This document shows, piece after piece, positions 1 through 8,709 of a DNA stretch of 64,000 nt. The translations under genes were made by a program, and so were the position numbers. Location of the stretch: assembly GCF_022063185.1 (NCBI RefSeq), contig NZ_CP091913.1, positions 4,499,141 to 4,563,140 on the forward strand. Direction: 5' to 3'. Below the pieces are notes generated by a model that ran no database searches, was not told where the DNA came from, and was given only the letters and a program-made list of their open reading frames with translations. Origin of the DNA: Nostoc sp. UHCC 0870. Its GTDB lineage: Bacteria > Cyanobacteriota > Cyanobacteriia > Cyanobacteriales > Nostocaceae. The first letter of the stretch is position 1. The number at the start of each line of letters is the position of its first letter.

Positions 1-438
1 AACTGTCATCGGGGGCATAGAAAAGTATTTAGTACGGACAACTTCTTCTGGGAGTTCGGGAGTGCGATCGCCTATTAAATCTGCAACTACTGGTTGTGGT
101 ACAACTACTTCATTAGTGGGTAGAGCGTGAGTTTTCTTGTCTTGTTTTCTTTCTTTATATTTACGGAGTTGTCTGGCAATTTTATCTGCAACTAAATCAA
201 TGCTTGCGTATAAGTTTTCGCTGCTTTCCTCCGCGCGGATGACACTACCATTTGCATAAATAGTGACTTCAGCCGCTTGTCTAGTATTAATTCGGGGATT
301 GCGAGCTACGCTAAGGTGGACATCCACTTCGTTGGTGATGTTCTGAAAGTGGCTAACTGCTTTTTCAATTTTTTGATGCACATATTCTCGAATCGCATCG
401 GTAATTTCAATATTTTTGCCGTGGATGACAAGCTTCAT
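1..438 (-). CDS. hpf: Ribosome hibernation factor LrtA/HPF (3' end cut off)
   Basis: The 146 visible codons start at an ATG (complement 436-438) and run off the left edge without a stop. The N-terminal ~100 residues (MKLVIHGKNIEIT, then EYVHQKIEKA and RNPRINTRQ) are the S30AE/sigma-54 modulation fold that binds the 30S decoding centre and stabilises hibernating ribosomes. A charged linker (KERKQDKK) follows, and the visible end (VVRTKYFSMPPMTV) begins the long-type C-terminal dimerisation domain, so this is the long HPF form. In cyanobacteria the family is known as LrtA, from a light-repressed transcript. Function is confident; the C-terminus is outside the window. Confidence 0.93.
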   Translation of the reverse strand, partial: MKLVIHGKNIEITDAIREYVHQKIEKAVSHFQNITNEVDVHLSVARNPRINTRQAAEVTIYANGSVIRAEESSENLYASIDLVADKIARQLRKYKERKQDKKTHALPTNEVVVPQPVVADLIGDRTPELPEEVVRTKYFSMPPMTV

Positions 439-1056
439 GTAAACTCTCCCGCTCGATAGCGCAATATTTAATGTGATGTTGTCTTTGTATGAAAAGGGAT
501 TGCGGTAAGTTATGTTACTGCACCAACACCTGTTTTAGACTGTTTTGATGTCCTTTTAGCCTGCTTTATCTCAATTTTTTGCATCTATTATAGTTATTCC
601 TATGTACACCCTTGCTTTTTTCCTTCATTTAGAGCGATCGCTCTAACTGATTGCTAGACAATTAGACAGTCGCGCTCTTTTCTCAATTAAGGTAGCCTAA
701 TTAATAACGGTTTTGACTACCTTGCTCATCAAAACAAACTTTACACAACTGAGAGTAGTTACTTCTGGTTTGTTAAAGGAGATTGGGTCGCTGTTGTTTG
801 GGTATACAAGTCCTTCAGATGTAAACAATTATGAGACTCATCAGCCAGTGCATTCGTTCTTCTTATCTTGGCGTGATGCTTATTGTAGAGAATTCCTCCC
901 AACACCTTTGTGCTTATATATCCAAACTAGCACTTTGTTTTTCTTTGAGATGATTCCCTTGATGTTCCTTTAAAATCCTTTGCATAGCTTGACAATTGTT
1001 GATCAAATTCTCGAAAGTTGAAATATATTTAGTTGTTAACTCAGTTGATTTTCGGC
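439..1056. other. Intergenic region between lrtA and lipB
   Basis: 618 bases separating divergent lrtA and lipB. A long untranslated leader is known for cyanobacterial lrtA and could occupy the left part. The only open frame (713-973, TTG start, 86 codons) has no ribosome binding site, no recognisable motif and an unconvincing composition, so I do not call it a gene. A HIP1-like GAGCGATCGCTC palindrome lies near 633-644. I see no clear terminator or RNA gene. Confidence 0.5.
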
Positions 1057-1731
1057 ATGAATTGTAGTAAAGCAGCTAAAAACTCTTGTTTTTTGTACAA
1101 CAAAGGGTTAACACCCTACTTAGAAGCGCATGAGTGGCAGAAATCCCTCCTCACAGAGCGTATTCACAATCCCCATCTAGATGACGTGTTAATCTTGCTG
1201 GAACATCCCCCTGTCTATACTTTAGGACAAGGCAGCAATTCCGAATTTCTCAAATTTGACATAGCCCAAAATCAGTTCGAGGTACATAGAACCGAACGCG
1301 GCGGCGAAGTCACTTACCACTGTCCCGGCCAATTGGTAGGGTATCCAATTTTAAATTTGCAACGTTATTGTAAAGATTTACATTGGTACTTGCGACAATT
1401 AGAAGAGGTCATAATTCACGTACTAGCAGTTTATGGTTTAAAAGGCGATCGCATTCCTCCTTTCACCGGGGTATGGTTAGAAGGACGTAAAGTTGCTGCG
1501 ATCGGCATTAAAGTCAGTCGTTGGATTACCATGCACGGTTTTGCTTTAAATGTGTGTCCCGACATGACAGGCTTTCGGCGCATTGTTCCCTGCGGTATTG
1601 CAGATAAACCTGTAGGCAGTTTAGCCGAATGGATTCCCGGAATTACCTGTGAAGAAGTACGCGGACATATTGCTCAAGCTTTTACCGAAGTTTTTGGTAT
1701 AGAATTCATTGAGTCAATTGCCAATTGTTAA
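1057..1731 (+). CDS. lipB: Octanoyltransferase LipB
   Basis: Transfers octanoyl from octanoyl-ACP to lipoyl domains, the first step of endogenous lipoate attachment. From ATG 1057 the product is 224 residues, normal for the family. Family signatures are present: LLEHPPVYTLG, RGGEVTYH (81-88), GRKVAAIG with the conserved lysine at about K145, MHGFALNV, and the acyl-accepting cysteine in VPCG at about C179. The usual GPGQ after the RGG motif reads CPGQ here, a mild variation. A TTG in frame at 1033 would add eight residues, but the ATG fits family N-termini better. It stands alone, with no lipA beside it. Confidence 0.95.
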   Translation: MNCSKAAKNSCFLYNKGLTPYLEAHEWQKSLLTERIHNPHLDDVLILLEHPPVYTLGQGSNSEFLKFDIAQNQFEVHRTERGGEVTYHCPGQLVGYPILNLQRYCKDLHWYLRQLEEVIIHVLAVYGLKGDRIPPFTGVWLEGRKVAAIGIKVSRWITMHGFALNVCPDMTGFRRIVPCGIADKPVGSLAEWIPGITCEEVRGHIAQAFTEVFGIEFIESIANC

Positions 1732-1860
1732 ATAATTATACTGTTATAAGTAGATTTAGCTGTAATTATGTAATAGGTGCAATTGGATCAGAAATAGGAA
1801 TATCCGGCAATTAAAAGCAAATTGCTGCTTATTTGTGATTTCACTTGTGCAAGTTAAAAT

Positions 1861-2292
1861 GTCAGTAACCCAGCCCTAAAGGGACTGAGCTTGTAAGAGA
1901 AATCAAGCAAGCTGTACTGACCCGTCTAAGTCAAAACTTGACTACGTTTTTTGAGTCACGACACCCTGGGATACGCAGCCAGTCCCTTGCTCTGTCGCTT
2001 GTGATTAAACAGTTCTAAGGTCACTGGAACAGTGTTGCAAGCCTAACAAGCTCTTAAAACATTGACTAGGCTAACTTTACTCCCACAAGGGAAGGCTCTA
2101 TTGAGCAAAAACATTATGCGTACAGGGCGAAAAGTTTGATCGGTAATTGTCCCGTTGAAAGTGCATTACAAAAGCACACCAAGCAGAGTAACCCCAAGGC
2201 GATAATGTTTTAATATTCAAGGCGGTTAAAACCGCACGAGCGATGCACTGAGCCTGTCTAAGTGTCTTTTTCCTCTCAGGTCTAAAGACCAT
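1861..2292 (-). mobile_element. Relic IS200/IS605 (TnpB/omegaRNA-type) end, no transposase
   Basis: 1861-1945 is strongly structured: GTCAGTA at 1861 pairs with TACTGAC ending at 1921, enclosing a CCCT/AGGG hairpin and an AGCTTG/CAAGCT hairpin, followed by an AGTCAA/TTGACT hairpin. The order GTCAG, hairpins, CTGACC, GTCTAAGT, ACTACGT recurs at 20739-20820. Read on the minus strand this resembles the right end of cyanobacterial TnpB elements, whose guide RNA overlaps the end of tnpB. A 64-codon minus frame (2098-2292) contains a stretch like TALNIKTL that might be a degraded TnpB tail, but no catalytic motif is present. The transposon assignment is inference. Confidence 0.4.
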
Positions 2293-2321
2293 GAGTTTCC
2301 CACTTACCGATTTTTTTATGA

Positions 2322-2576
2322 TTGTTTGCCAATCTCAAAACTAACTTTTTGTATCATTTGATTCAAATTTCGCCTGTGACTTATCCAATCAATCCACAGA
2401 CTTACGCCCCAGTGTTTACGTCTCTGAGAGAAAGAGACTTGAAAGTTCTCATAGAACTATTTGATAGACAAGACGGCGAAGATATTGAAGCAGACATTAA
2501 CAGTAATCTACTGTTAATGATGCCTGAACCATGCTGGGAAGACGATCCCTTTGACTTCTTGCGCGAATATCTTTAG
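2322..2576 (+). CDS. Small acidic hypothetical protein
   Basis: Up to 84 residues, not recognised. The C-terminal half is acidic (EDIEADINSN, WEDDPFDFLREYL) and soluble, with no membrane segment or metal motif. The start is uncertain: TTG 2322 gives the full length, while an in-frame GTG near 2376 (VTYPINPQTY) would give about 66 residues; neither has a strong ribosome binding site. It lies just downstream of a transposon-like relic and just before an STRR and the amino-acid transporter gene. Coding status is moderately likely from its composition. Confidence 0.45.
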   Translation: MFANLKTNFLYHLIQISPVTYPINPQTYAPVFTSLRERDLKVLIELFDRQDGEDIEADINSNLLLMMPEPCWEDDPFDFLREYL

Positions 2577-2621
2577 GAGTGCTGTCAGCACTCAGCACTC
2601 AGCACTCAAAACTCACTCAGG
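2577..2621. repeat. STRR array, AGCACTC heptamer family
   Basis: Three to four consecutive copies of CAGCACT-type heptamers, with a preceding inverted copy (AGTGCTGTCAGCACT) that could form a hairpin, fill the gap between the small hypothetical gene and the transporter gene. The same family occurs at 13.2, 52.6, 53.06 and 57.4 kb. Confidence 0.85.
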
Positions 2622-2634
2622 GGGTAAAAATCAC

Positions 2635-4182
2635 ATGGCTAGATTCGGTTTTTGGCGTTGGCTGTGCTTGTGTCTAGTTATTGGTTTGAATTGTGTTTTA
2701 CTCTCTGGTTGTAGTGCAAATCTGAGTGCTGATAAAACTTTGCGCGTCGCAACTGAACCTGCATTTCCACCTTTTGAGTTTCAAGGACAAGGTGGAGAGT
2801 TGCAGGGTTTTTCCCTGGATTTAATGAATGCGATTGCTTCATCTGCTAACTTTAAAGTCAACTTCCAAAGTCTACCGTTTGATGGCATTATCCCAGCCTT
2901 GCAAGGTAGAACCGTAGATGCGGCGATTAGTTCAATTACCATTACAGCAGAACGAGCCAAGACTGTGGCTTTCTCTCGCCCTTATTTTAAAGCCGGATTA
3001 GCGATCGCAATTCGTGACAATAATCTAGATATTACAGGTTTTGATAGTCTCAACAACAAAAAAATTGCTGTCCAAATCGGTACGACTGGCGCAGCCAAAG
3101 CTCAAAGTATTCCTGGTGCAGAAATTCGCAGTTTTGATTCTGCACCTTTAGCACTGCAAGAATTACTCAATGGTAATGTAGATGCAGTTATTAATGATGC
3201 ACCAGTAACTTTATATGCCATTAATACAGGCAATCTCAAAGGTATTAAAGTTGTAGAGCAATTACTAACAGAAGAATATTACGGCATTGCCACAGCCCAA
3301 AATTCACCTAATTTATTACTTATAAATGACGGACTGAATAGAGTATTAAAAAACGGCACTTATGCCCAAATTTATCAAAAATGGTTTAAAGCGACTCCGC
3401 CACAATTACCAGATAAATCACCATTTGAAAATCAAACTAACACTGCTAAAGGGGGAATATTAACCTCATTTAGTTTAATTTCGCAGGCTTTACCGACTTT
3501 ATTACAAGGTGCATTAGTCACTCTACAACTAACAACAATTTCTGTGGTTTTGGGTTTAATAGGTGGTTCATTAGTTGGTATTATTCGCCTCTCTAAAATT
3601 ACTCCTGTGCGCTGGTTAGCCAGGGCTTATGTTGATTTTTTTCGAGGTACGCCTTTACTAGTGCAGATTTTCATGATTTATTTTGGCATCCCAGCCATTG
3701 CTCAAGAACTGAACTTTACTTTCTCTTTTGATCGTTTAATAGCTGGAGTAATTGCCTTAAGTTTAAATTGTGCGGCTTACATTGCCGAAATTGTTCGCGC
3801 TGGTATTCAATCAATTGAACCGGGACAAGCAGAAGCAGCTAAATCATTAGGCTTAAATCCTTTACTAACAATGCGCTTAGTAATTTTTCCTCAAGCATTC
3901 CGGCGGATGTTACCAGCTTTAGGCAATGAGTTCATCAGTTTATTGAAAGATACCAGCTTAGTAGCGGTGATTGGGTTTGAAGAGTTATTTCGCAAAGGAC
4001 AACTGATTGTAGCTGGAAACTATCGCGCCTTTGAAATTTACGCAGCAGTTGCGATCGTTTATTTATGTTTAACTCTGCTTTCTTCCCAAGCCTTTAGTCG
4101 CTTAGAAACCTGGATGAATCCTACTCAATTAGTTCAAATTAGTCCAAAAAAATCCTCTCAATTCGAGAATAAAAAAAATTAA
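2635..4182 (+). CDS. Amino-acid ABC transporter, fused binding protein and permease (BgtB-like)
   Basis: Captures a polar or basic amino acid in the periplasm and moves it through its own membrane domain; an ATPase from elsewhere must power it. From ATG 2635 (515 residues): lipoprotein signal with lipobox LLSGC (C26), then a family-3 solute-binding domain (~38-262; TLRVATEPAFPPFEF, ISSITITAERA, KIAVQIGTTGA), then a HisM/GlnP-type permease (~290-500) with GTPLLVQIF and the loop EAAKSLGLNP that contacts the ATPase. This fused arrangement is that of cyanobacterial BgtB (basic amino acids and glutamine), so BgtB is the best guess; substrate cannot be read from sequence. No ATPase gene is adjacent, as expected for the Bgt system. 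Confidence 0.85.
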   Translation: MARFGFWRWLCLCLVIGLNCVLLSGCSANLSADKTLRVATEPAFPPFEFQGQGGELQGFSLDLMNAIASSANFKVNFQSLPFDGIIPALQGRTVDAAISSITITAERAKTVAFSRPYFKAGLAIAIRDNNLDITGFDSLNNKKIAVQIGTTGAAKAQSIPGAEIRSFDSAPLALQELLNGNVDAVINDAPVTLYAINTGNLKGIKVVEQLLTEEYYGIATAQNSPNLLLINDGLNRVLKNGTYAQIYQKWFKATPPQLPDKSPFENQTNTAKGGILTSFSLISQALPTLLQGALVTLQLTTISVVLGLIGGSLVGIIRLSKITPVRWLARAYVDFFRGTPLLVQIFMIYFGIPAIAQELNFTFSFDRLIAGVIALSLNCAAYIAEIVRAGIQSIEPGQAEAAKSLGLNPLLTMRLVIFPQAFRRMLPALGNEFISLLKDTSLVAVIGFEELFRKGQLIVAGNYRAFEIYAAVAIVYLCLTLLSSQAFSRLETWMNPTQLVQISPKKSSQFENKKN

Positions 4183-4409
4183 CGCTCTATTTCTTGAGAT
4201 TTCATACTGGATTAATATCCCGCCGGGAACTGAAGTTCCAGGCTAATAGCGAAAGTCCACTCAAGTGGACTAAATTTTTCCTTGATTCGTCTTTAGAGGG
4301 CTTTCACTATGAGACTCAGAATAAATTTCGAGGCGGGATAGATACATTACGGCAAGACTTGTCTGTAGGCCGTAGTCGTTGCGGAGATAGGGGTCAAATC
4401 ATAATAATA

Positions 4410-6002
4410 TTAAACGACTTGCCGGACTCCAGGGATACCGTTGTCAACTACAAATGAAGCACGGTTGGTAATCGTACCAAATGGTGTTAGTACATTTGAC
4501 ATCACTAGATAGTCTGACCTCCAAGTGCTAGGAGTCACTGTACAGCGTACATATCCCCGTTGCCCGTTGTAGAACTTGATATGGGGATTATCTGGTAAGT
4601 ATGCTTGCACTGTAGGGCTGATATCAATACCATCACCACCTGAGCTAATGGAGGTGCAGACAAACTCACTACCCAATGTGGCGGATTCGGGTTGATCAAA
4701 GTTCGCCTTAAGATTCATCGCCCAGTGAGAATGCACATCCCCTGCTAAGGAAACTGGGTTAGATGGTTGACGCTGTGCGAGAAAAGCCATGAGGCGATCG
4801 CGGGAAGCCAAATACGCATCCCATTTGTCCATGCTGAAAACTTGACCTTCTCCCGGTAGGAAGTCTCTCTGAGCAATGGGAACTTGCTGCGCCAAAATAT
4901 TCCATCTCGCTGTTGATTTATCTAAACCATCATACAACCAGCTTTCTTGCGCCTGTCCCAGAATTGTGGCTTGGGGATCAAAAACTTCTGGACAACGTTC
5001 CTTACTACCATCGCCACAGGGTTGATCTGTGCGGTACTGGCGAGTATCTAAAACATTGAATGTAGCCAGATTACCAAAGTTTAACCGCCGGTAAAGCTGC
5101 ATATCAGGGCCGACTGGTCGGGAGAAGGGACGCAGGGGCATATGTTCATAGTACGCCTGATAAGCGATCGCTCGCCGTTGGGCGAAGATGGCTGGATCTT
5201 GATCTGGTTCGGTATCAACTTGTGAGATTAAGTTGGCATAATTGTTTTCTACCTCGTGGTCATCCCAAGTTACAATCCAAGGGAATGCTGCATGGGCAGC
5301 TTGGAGATTAGCATCGGTTTTATAGAGAGCATGACGATTGCGGTAATCTTCCAAGGTGAAAATTTCTGACCCATTGTGTTGTCTAGGCCGAGTTAGATTA
5401 ATCCCTCCCTCGTAGATGTAGTCACCCGAAAAAAATACTAAGTCAAGGTCATCCTCTGCCATGTATTTATAAGCAGTGTAATATCCTTGCTCATAGTGTT
5501 GGCAGGATGCTATGGCAAACTTCAATAGATTTGACGCACTACCAGAAGCGGGAGCAGTCCGAGTCCGACCAATGGGGCTAGCTTCGCTACCTACATTAAA
5601 CCGATACCAATACCAAGTATGAGGTGATAGCCCTTCCACCACCACCCGCACAGAGTGAGCCAGTTCTGGAGTTGCCAGTACAGTCCCTCTGGAGATAATG
5701 CGCTTCATGTTGGAGTCAGTTGCTACTTCCCAACGGATTGGCACATTTACAGGCGGCATTCCACCGCCATTTATAGGTTCGGGAGCTAGTCGAGTCCAGA
5801 TCACAATGCTGGTATCATAGGGTTCGCCTGATGCCACACCCAGTTTAAAAGGATAATCGGAAAATCTGCCTTTAGCGATCGCTTGTTGTTGAGGAAATTG
5901 GCTGGCAATAGCTAAACCAGTAAATGCTCCTGCTCCGATAATTAAGTTGCGTCGTTTGATGCGACTTTGCAGAAACTTCTGAACATTATGGTAATCTACC
6001 AT
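4410..6002 (-). CDS. phoD: Tat-exported PhoD-family alkaline phosphatase
   Basis: 530 residues from the ATG at complement 6000-6002. A twin-arginine signal (KRRNLIIGAGAF, RR at 17-18) is followed by a hydrophobic stretch ending near QAIAKG, so the enzyme folds in the cytoplasm before export. PhoD hallmarks follow: LGVASGEPYDTSIVIWTRLAP, AIASCQHYEQGYY, FFSGDYIYEG, TWDDHEVENNY, VLDTRQYR and SLAGDVHSHW, which supply Fe/Ca ligands and the active site. Family members are phosphodiesterases/monoesterases that scavenge phosphate. No Pho box was identified upstream. A longer in-frame N-terminus (to 6083) would bury the Tat signal and is rejected. Confidence 0.9.
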   Translation of the reverse strand: MVDYHNVQKFLQSRIKRRNLIIGAGAFTGLAIASQFPQQQAIAKGRFSDYPFKLGVASGEPYDTSIVIWTRLAPEPINGGGMPPVNVPIRWEVATDSNMKRIISRGTVLATPELAHSVRVVVEGLSPHTWYWYRFNVGSEASPIGRTRTAPASGSASNLLKFAIASCQHYEQGYYTAYKYMAEDDLDLVFFSGDYIYEGGINLTRPRQHNGSEIFTLEDYRNRHALYKTDANLQAAHAAFPWIVTWDDHEVENNYANLISQVDTEPDQDPAIFAQRRAIAYQAYYEHMPLRPFSRPVGPDMQLYRRLNFGNLATFNVLDTRQYRTDQPCGDGSKERCPEVFDPQATILGQAQESWLYDGLDKSTARWNILAQQVPIAQRDFLPGEGQVFSMDKWDAYLASRDRLMAFLAQRQPSNPVSLAGDVHSHWAMNLKANFDQPESATLGSEFVCTSISSGGDGIDISPTVQAYLPDNPHIKFYNGQRGYVRCTVTPSTWRSDYLVMSNVLTPFGTITNRASFVVDNGIPGVRQVV

Positions 6003-6263
6003 CCTCTTACTCCTGACTAAAAAATAAGTTAAAGGAATGCAACAGTTAACACAAAAAAGGCAGGGTATTTTCTCCCTTACCAAACTCAGGTTTAAATTTC
6101 CAGTTTCTCAACTGGTATCAATGTGTTAGTTGTTCTATCTGCACGTCAAAACTTACTATTTAGAGATTAATTTTTGACAAAGAAAGAGTTAATATAAATT
6201 TAATTTTTTGATATATTTAATTTATTAAATTACAAAAATAATATTTAAATTAAAATGCACAAA

Positions 6264-6303
6264 AAAATGAAGAATGAACTATGCAGCTATCATTCTTCAT
6301 TTT
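6264..6303 (-). terminator. Rho-independent terminator of the PEP-CTERM gene
   Basis: A perfect 14-bp inverted repeat (AAAATGAAGAATGA at 6264-6277 and its complement at 6290-6303) with a 12-base loop. On the minus strand it is followed by a run of Ts, placing it as terminator for the gene ending at 6372. Confidence 0.8.
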
Positions 6304-6371
6304 GAATAATACCACTACAATTATCTATTTTGCCATTGAATAGGGATAAAATTTGACCCATTCAAGCAAGA

Positions 6372-6911
6372 TTAAGCTTTAAGCTTTCCCATTACTATGT
6401 CTTTTCTTTTCATCATCAAGGTGACACTACCAACTAATAGAAGGCCTCCTAATATTGTAGGCTCAGGTACTTTTCTATAAGAAACTGTACCAGATATCAA
6501 TTCAGCGTCTGATGTATTTATGGAGAAAGCAGTAAAATCTTCACCAGCAATTTCATACCTAATAGAGCTAGCTGGATTAGCTTTATCATCGAACTGATAG
6601 TCTAAAGCTAAAGATGTTTTACCTGTAGAAAGAATGGTGGTATAGACAATAGGAAATGCTGGGGATTTAAGATCATCTTCTTCGGTGTAAACATTAGAGT
6701 CACCGTCAAATTGAAAGGAAAGGGACTTCAGGATTGCTTCACCATCAATGAAAGTTGAGTCATCAAAGCTAAAAATGCCATTTCCTCTCGTGGTGGGACT
6801 ATCAACTGTAAAAGCATAACGAACAATCGCCGCAGATGCTGAATTTACATCTACACTAGCCAAACCCAAAGCTAAACTAGCAGCAAGGACTAATTTTGAA
6901 CCCAATTTCAT
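6372..6911 (-). CDS. Secreted PEP-CTERM anchored protein
   Basis: 179 residues from ATG 6911, preceded by AGGA about eight bases upstream (a GTG at 6926 is the alternative). It has a cleavable signal peptide (KLVLAASLALGLASV, ASAA), a ~120-residue extracellular domain rich in Asp and Ser, and a C-terminal PEP-CTERM tag: VPEP, a hydrophobic helix, then MKRK. Such tags are cut by exosortase and mark export to the surface or extracellular matrix. The central domain (VRYAFTVDSPTTRGNGIFSF) is typical of small cyanobacterial PEP-CTERM proteins of unknown role. Monocistronic, with its own terminator. Confidence 0.8.
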   Translation of the reverse strand: MKLGSKLVLAASLALGLASVDVNSASAAIVRYAFTVDSPTTRGNGIFSFDDSTFIDGEAILKSLSFQFDGDSNVYTEEDDLKSPAFPIVYTTILSTGKTSLALDYQFDDKANPASSIRYEIAGEDFTAFSINTSDAELISGTVSYRKVPEPTILGGLLLVGSVTLMMKRKDIVMGKLKA

Positions 6912-7303
6912 CTCCGTTTTCCTCACTATAAACTTCTGTTAGCAATGCCCACTACAAAGTATATAAGTCGTTTATCTCGCGCTTTGCTTATCCCTTTTGA
7001 TTCACCAATGGGAGTTCATCACCGATAGAATCAGTGATAAAAATAAGTTATTCTCCCTTTTGAAAACAAGGAAATAAGGGGCTATTTTTTTTGGAACTAA
7101 CCTATATTGAAGCTATGAGTTTAAGTAGAATTTAATGGAAGGTAAAAATAAAAAATAATTAGTCATAACGAACTAAAAGCTTTGAGGAAAGCCAAAAGTT
7201 AAATTAGCCAATTCTTGCATCGAAGACAATAAAATTAAAAACTGCCCTGGCTGAAGATAATACCAAGAGCAGTAGATGGGGAGTAATAACAAAATTGAAT
7301 AAA
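6912..7303. other. Intergenic, nothing clear
   Basis: 392 A+T-rich bases between two minus-strand genes. Presumably carries the promoter of the PEP-CTERM gene; no convincing promoter box, RNA gene or repeat was recognised. Confidence 0.4.
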
Positions 7304-7624
7304 CTAGACATCCTCTGGTTCAAGTTGAGCCACTGTAACTGCATTGACAGCAAAAGCAAAAACTAATGGCATAGGACATCTGAGTACAAAGGTAGAAATA
7401 ACCGCTAACACCGTACTAATCACTGCTGAAGTTGACCAGATTTTTTCTTCAAATGTCAGTCCCTTCTCAGATTTAATTCCTCTGAGGACATGATGAGGAA
7501 TTGGTTCTGGCATCACACATCCTGGAGGAAACGCCCAGTAATTATTACGCCGCTCTACAAATAGTTCTGTCCAGCCATTTTCTTCGCACCATGCTTCGAT
7601 CCAGTCAATAGAGTAGTGTGTCAT
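7304..7624 (-). CDS. Conserved small membrane protein, unknown function
   Basis: 106 residues from the ATG at complement 7622-7624. The soluble N-terminal half (DWIEAWCEENGWTELFVERRNNYWAFPPGCVMPEPIP) is the kind of conserved domain found in small cyanobacterial hypotheticals; the C-terminal third holds one or two hydrophobic segments (STSAVISTVLAVISTFV, LVFAFAVNAV). Two cysteines (C13 and the one in PPGCV) are present without a metal motif. Function is not recognised. It stands alone, with long intergenic DNA on both sides. Confidence 0.7.
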   Translation of the reverse strand: MTHYSIDWIEAWCEENGWTELFVERRNNYWAFPPGCVMPEPIPHHVLRGIKSEKGLTFEEKIWSTSAVISTVLAVISTFVLRCPMPLVFAFAVNAVTVAQLEPEDV

Positions 7625-8193
7625 AATTGCAGTTACTTATTAGGCTTGTTGAATTTGTCTAGGTAGGGGCAATAAATCTACTCAAGATTTATCAGGAGTT
7701 CAGCAGTCACTATAAAAAAACTATGGTTAATACTCCCCATATAGAGCTTGTTAAGCATTCCGAAACATCATCAAATTGTTTTCGATCACGCTTAATGCTC
7801 GCCATGATTAAAAGACTAACAGTCTATCTTCCCAGCTAAACGGAAACGACAATAAACTTTACTTGGAAAATATTAACTTGAAGAAATGTAAATTTCATAG
7901 CGATCGCTAAATCTTAATTAAAAATATTTATATCCTAAAACGCAAACATTGAAATCAAGAATTGTAAATTATTCAGTGAGCAATTGCTTAATTTTCTTAC
8001 GGAATTGAAATATATCTGATTAGTGAATCATTTCTCTACTATCTAGAGTCGTATCTAGCTCAACCTATAGTTATAAATGGGTGAAGATGTAGAGCGATGG
8101 CGTACCCGCCCACCAGAGGTTATCGCCAATCGTTTGTGACAAAATGTTAAGCTGTTAGTGATCCAAAACGCCTGAAGATGGGGAAAACGCAAA
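7625..8193. other. Intergenic with a dispersed GGCGTACCCGCC repeat
   Basis: 569 bases. The right part (8094-8126) holds GATGGCGTACCCGCCCACC followed by GAGGT, present in inverted orientation at 56314-56345. The rest is A+T-rich DNA without a recognisable gene; the promoter of the pentapeptide gene should lie near its right end. Confidence 0.6.
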
Positions 8194-8709
8194 ATGAAGC
8201 ACCAAATTAATTACCTCAAGATGTTTTGGCGGCAAGGCTTGGTGTTATTATTGGGGATCATCGTCTTTTGCTTGCCCTTACCAGCATGGGCAGTAGATTG
8301 GACGCATCCTTTATCATTTAGCAATGCAGAATTATCGAGACATGACTTTTCTGGTGATAGTTTGCAAGCGGCGGAGTTTTCTAACGCCAATTTAGAAATG
8401 ACTAACTTTGTCGGTGCGGATTTGCGGGGAGCAGTATTAAGTGCTTCCGTGATGACAAACGCAAATCTCCACGGAGCAGATTTAACTAATGCAATGGTGG
8501 ATCAGGTAAACTTAACAGGGGCTGATTTAAGCGATGCCGTTTTTAAAGAAGCTATTTTACTCCGTGCCATCTTTAATAATGTGAACCTAGAAGGCGCAGA
8601 CTTTACTGATGCAATTTTAGACAAGGCACAAATCAAAGAACTTTGTACAAAAGCTAGCGGAGTAAATTCTCAAACAGGCGTAGAAACTCGTGATTCTTTG
8701 GGATGTTAA
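8194..8709 (+). CDS. Exported pentapeptide-repeat protein (thylakoid-lumen type)
   Basis: 171 residues. The N-terminus is a signal peptide (WRQGLVLLLGIIVFCLPLPAWA, cleavage after AWA), so the mature protein is periplasmic or lumenal. The body is ~16 tandem A(D/N)LxX pentapeptides (SNANLEMTNF, GADLRGAVL, NLHGADLTNA), giving a right-handed quadrilateral beta-helix, and it ends in a conserved cysteine-containing cap (IKELCTKASGVN, DSLGC). It resembles lumenal pentapeptide proteins of cyanobacteria and chloroplasts, whose role is unclear. The stop overlaps the purK start (TAATG), so the two are probably translationally coupled. Confidence 0.88.
   Translation: MKHQINYLKMFWRQGLVLLLGIIVFCLPLPAWAVDWTHPLSFSNAELSRHDFSGDSLQAAEFSNANLEMTNFVGADLRGAVLSASVMTNANLHGADLTNAMVDQVNLTGADLSDAVFKEAILLRAIFNNVNLEGADFTDAILDKAQIKELCTKASGVNSQTGVETRDSLGC

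Noticed and set aside
713..973. 86-codon frame upstream of lipB
   Set aside because: TTG start without a ribosome binding site, no motif, and irregular composition.
4194..4457. 87-codon plus-strand frame after the amino-acid transporter
   Set aside because: Runs into the 3' end of the phosphatase gene on the other strand and shows no protein-like features.
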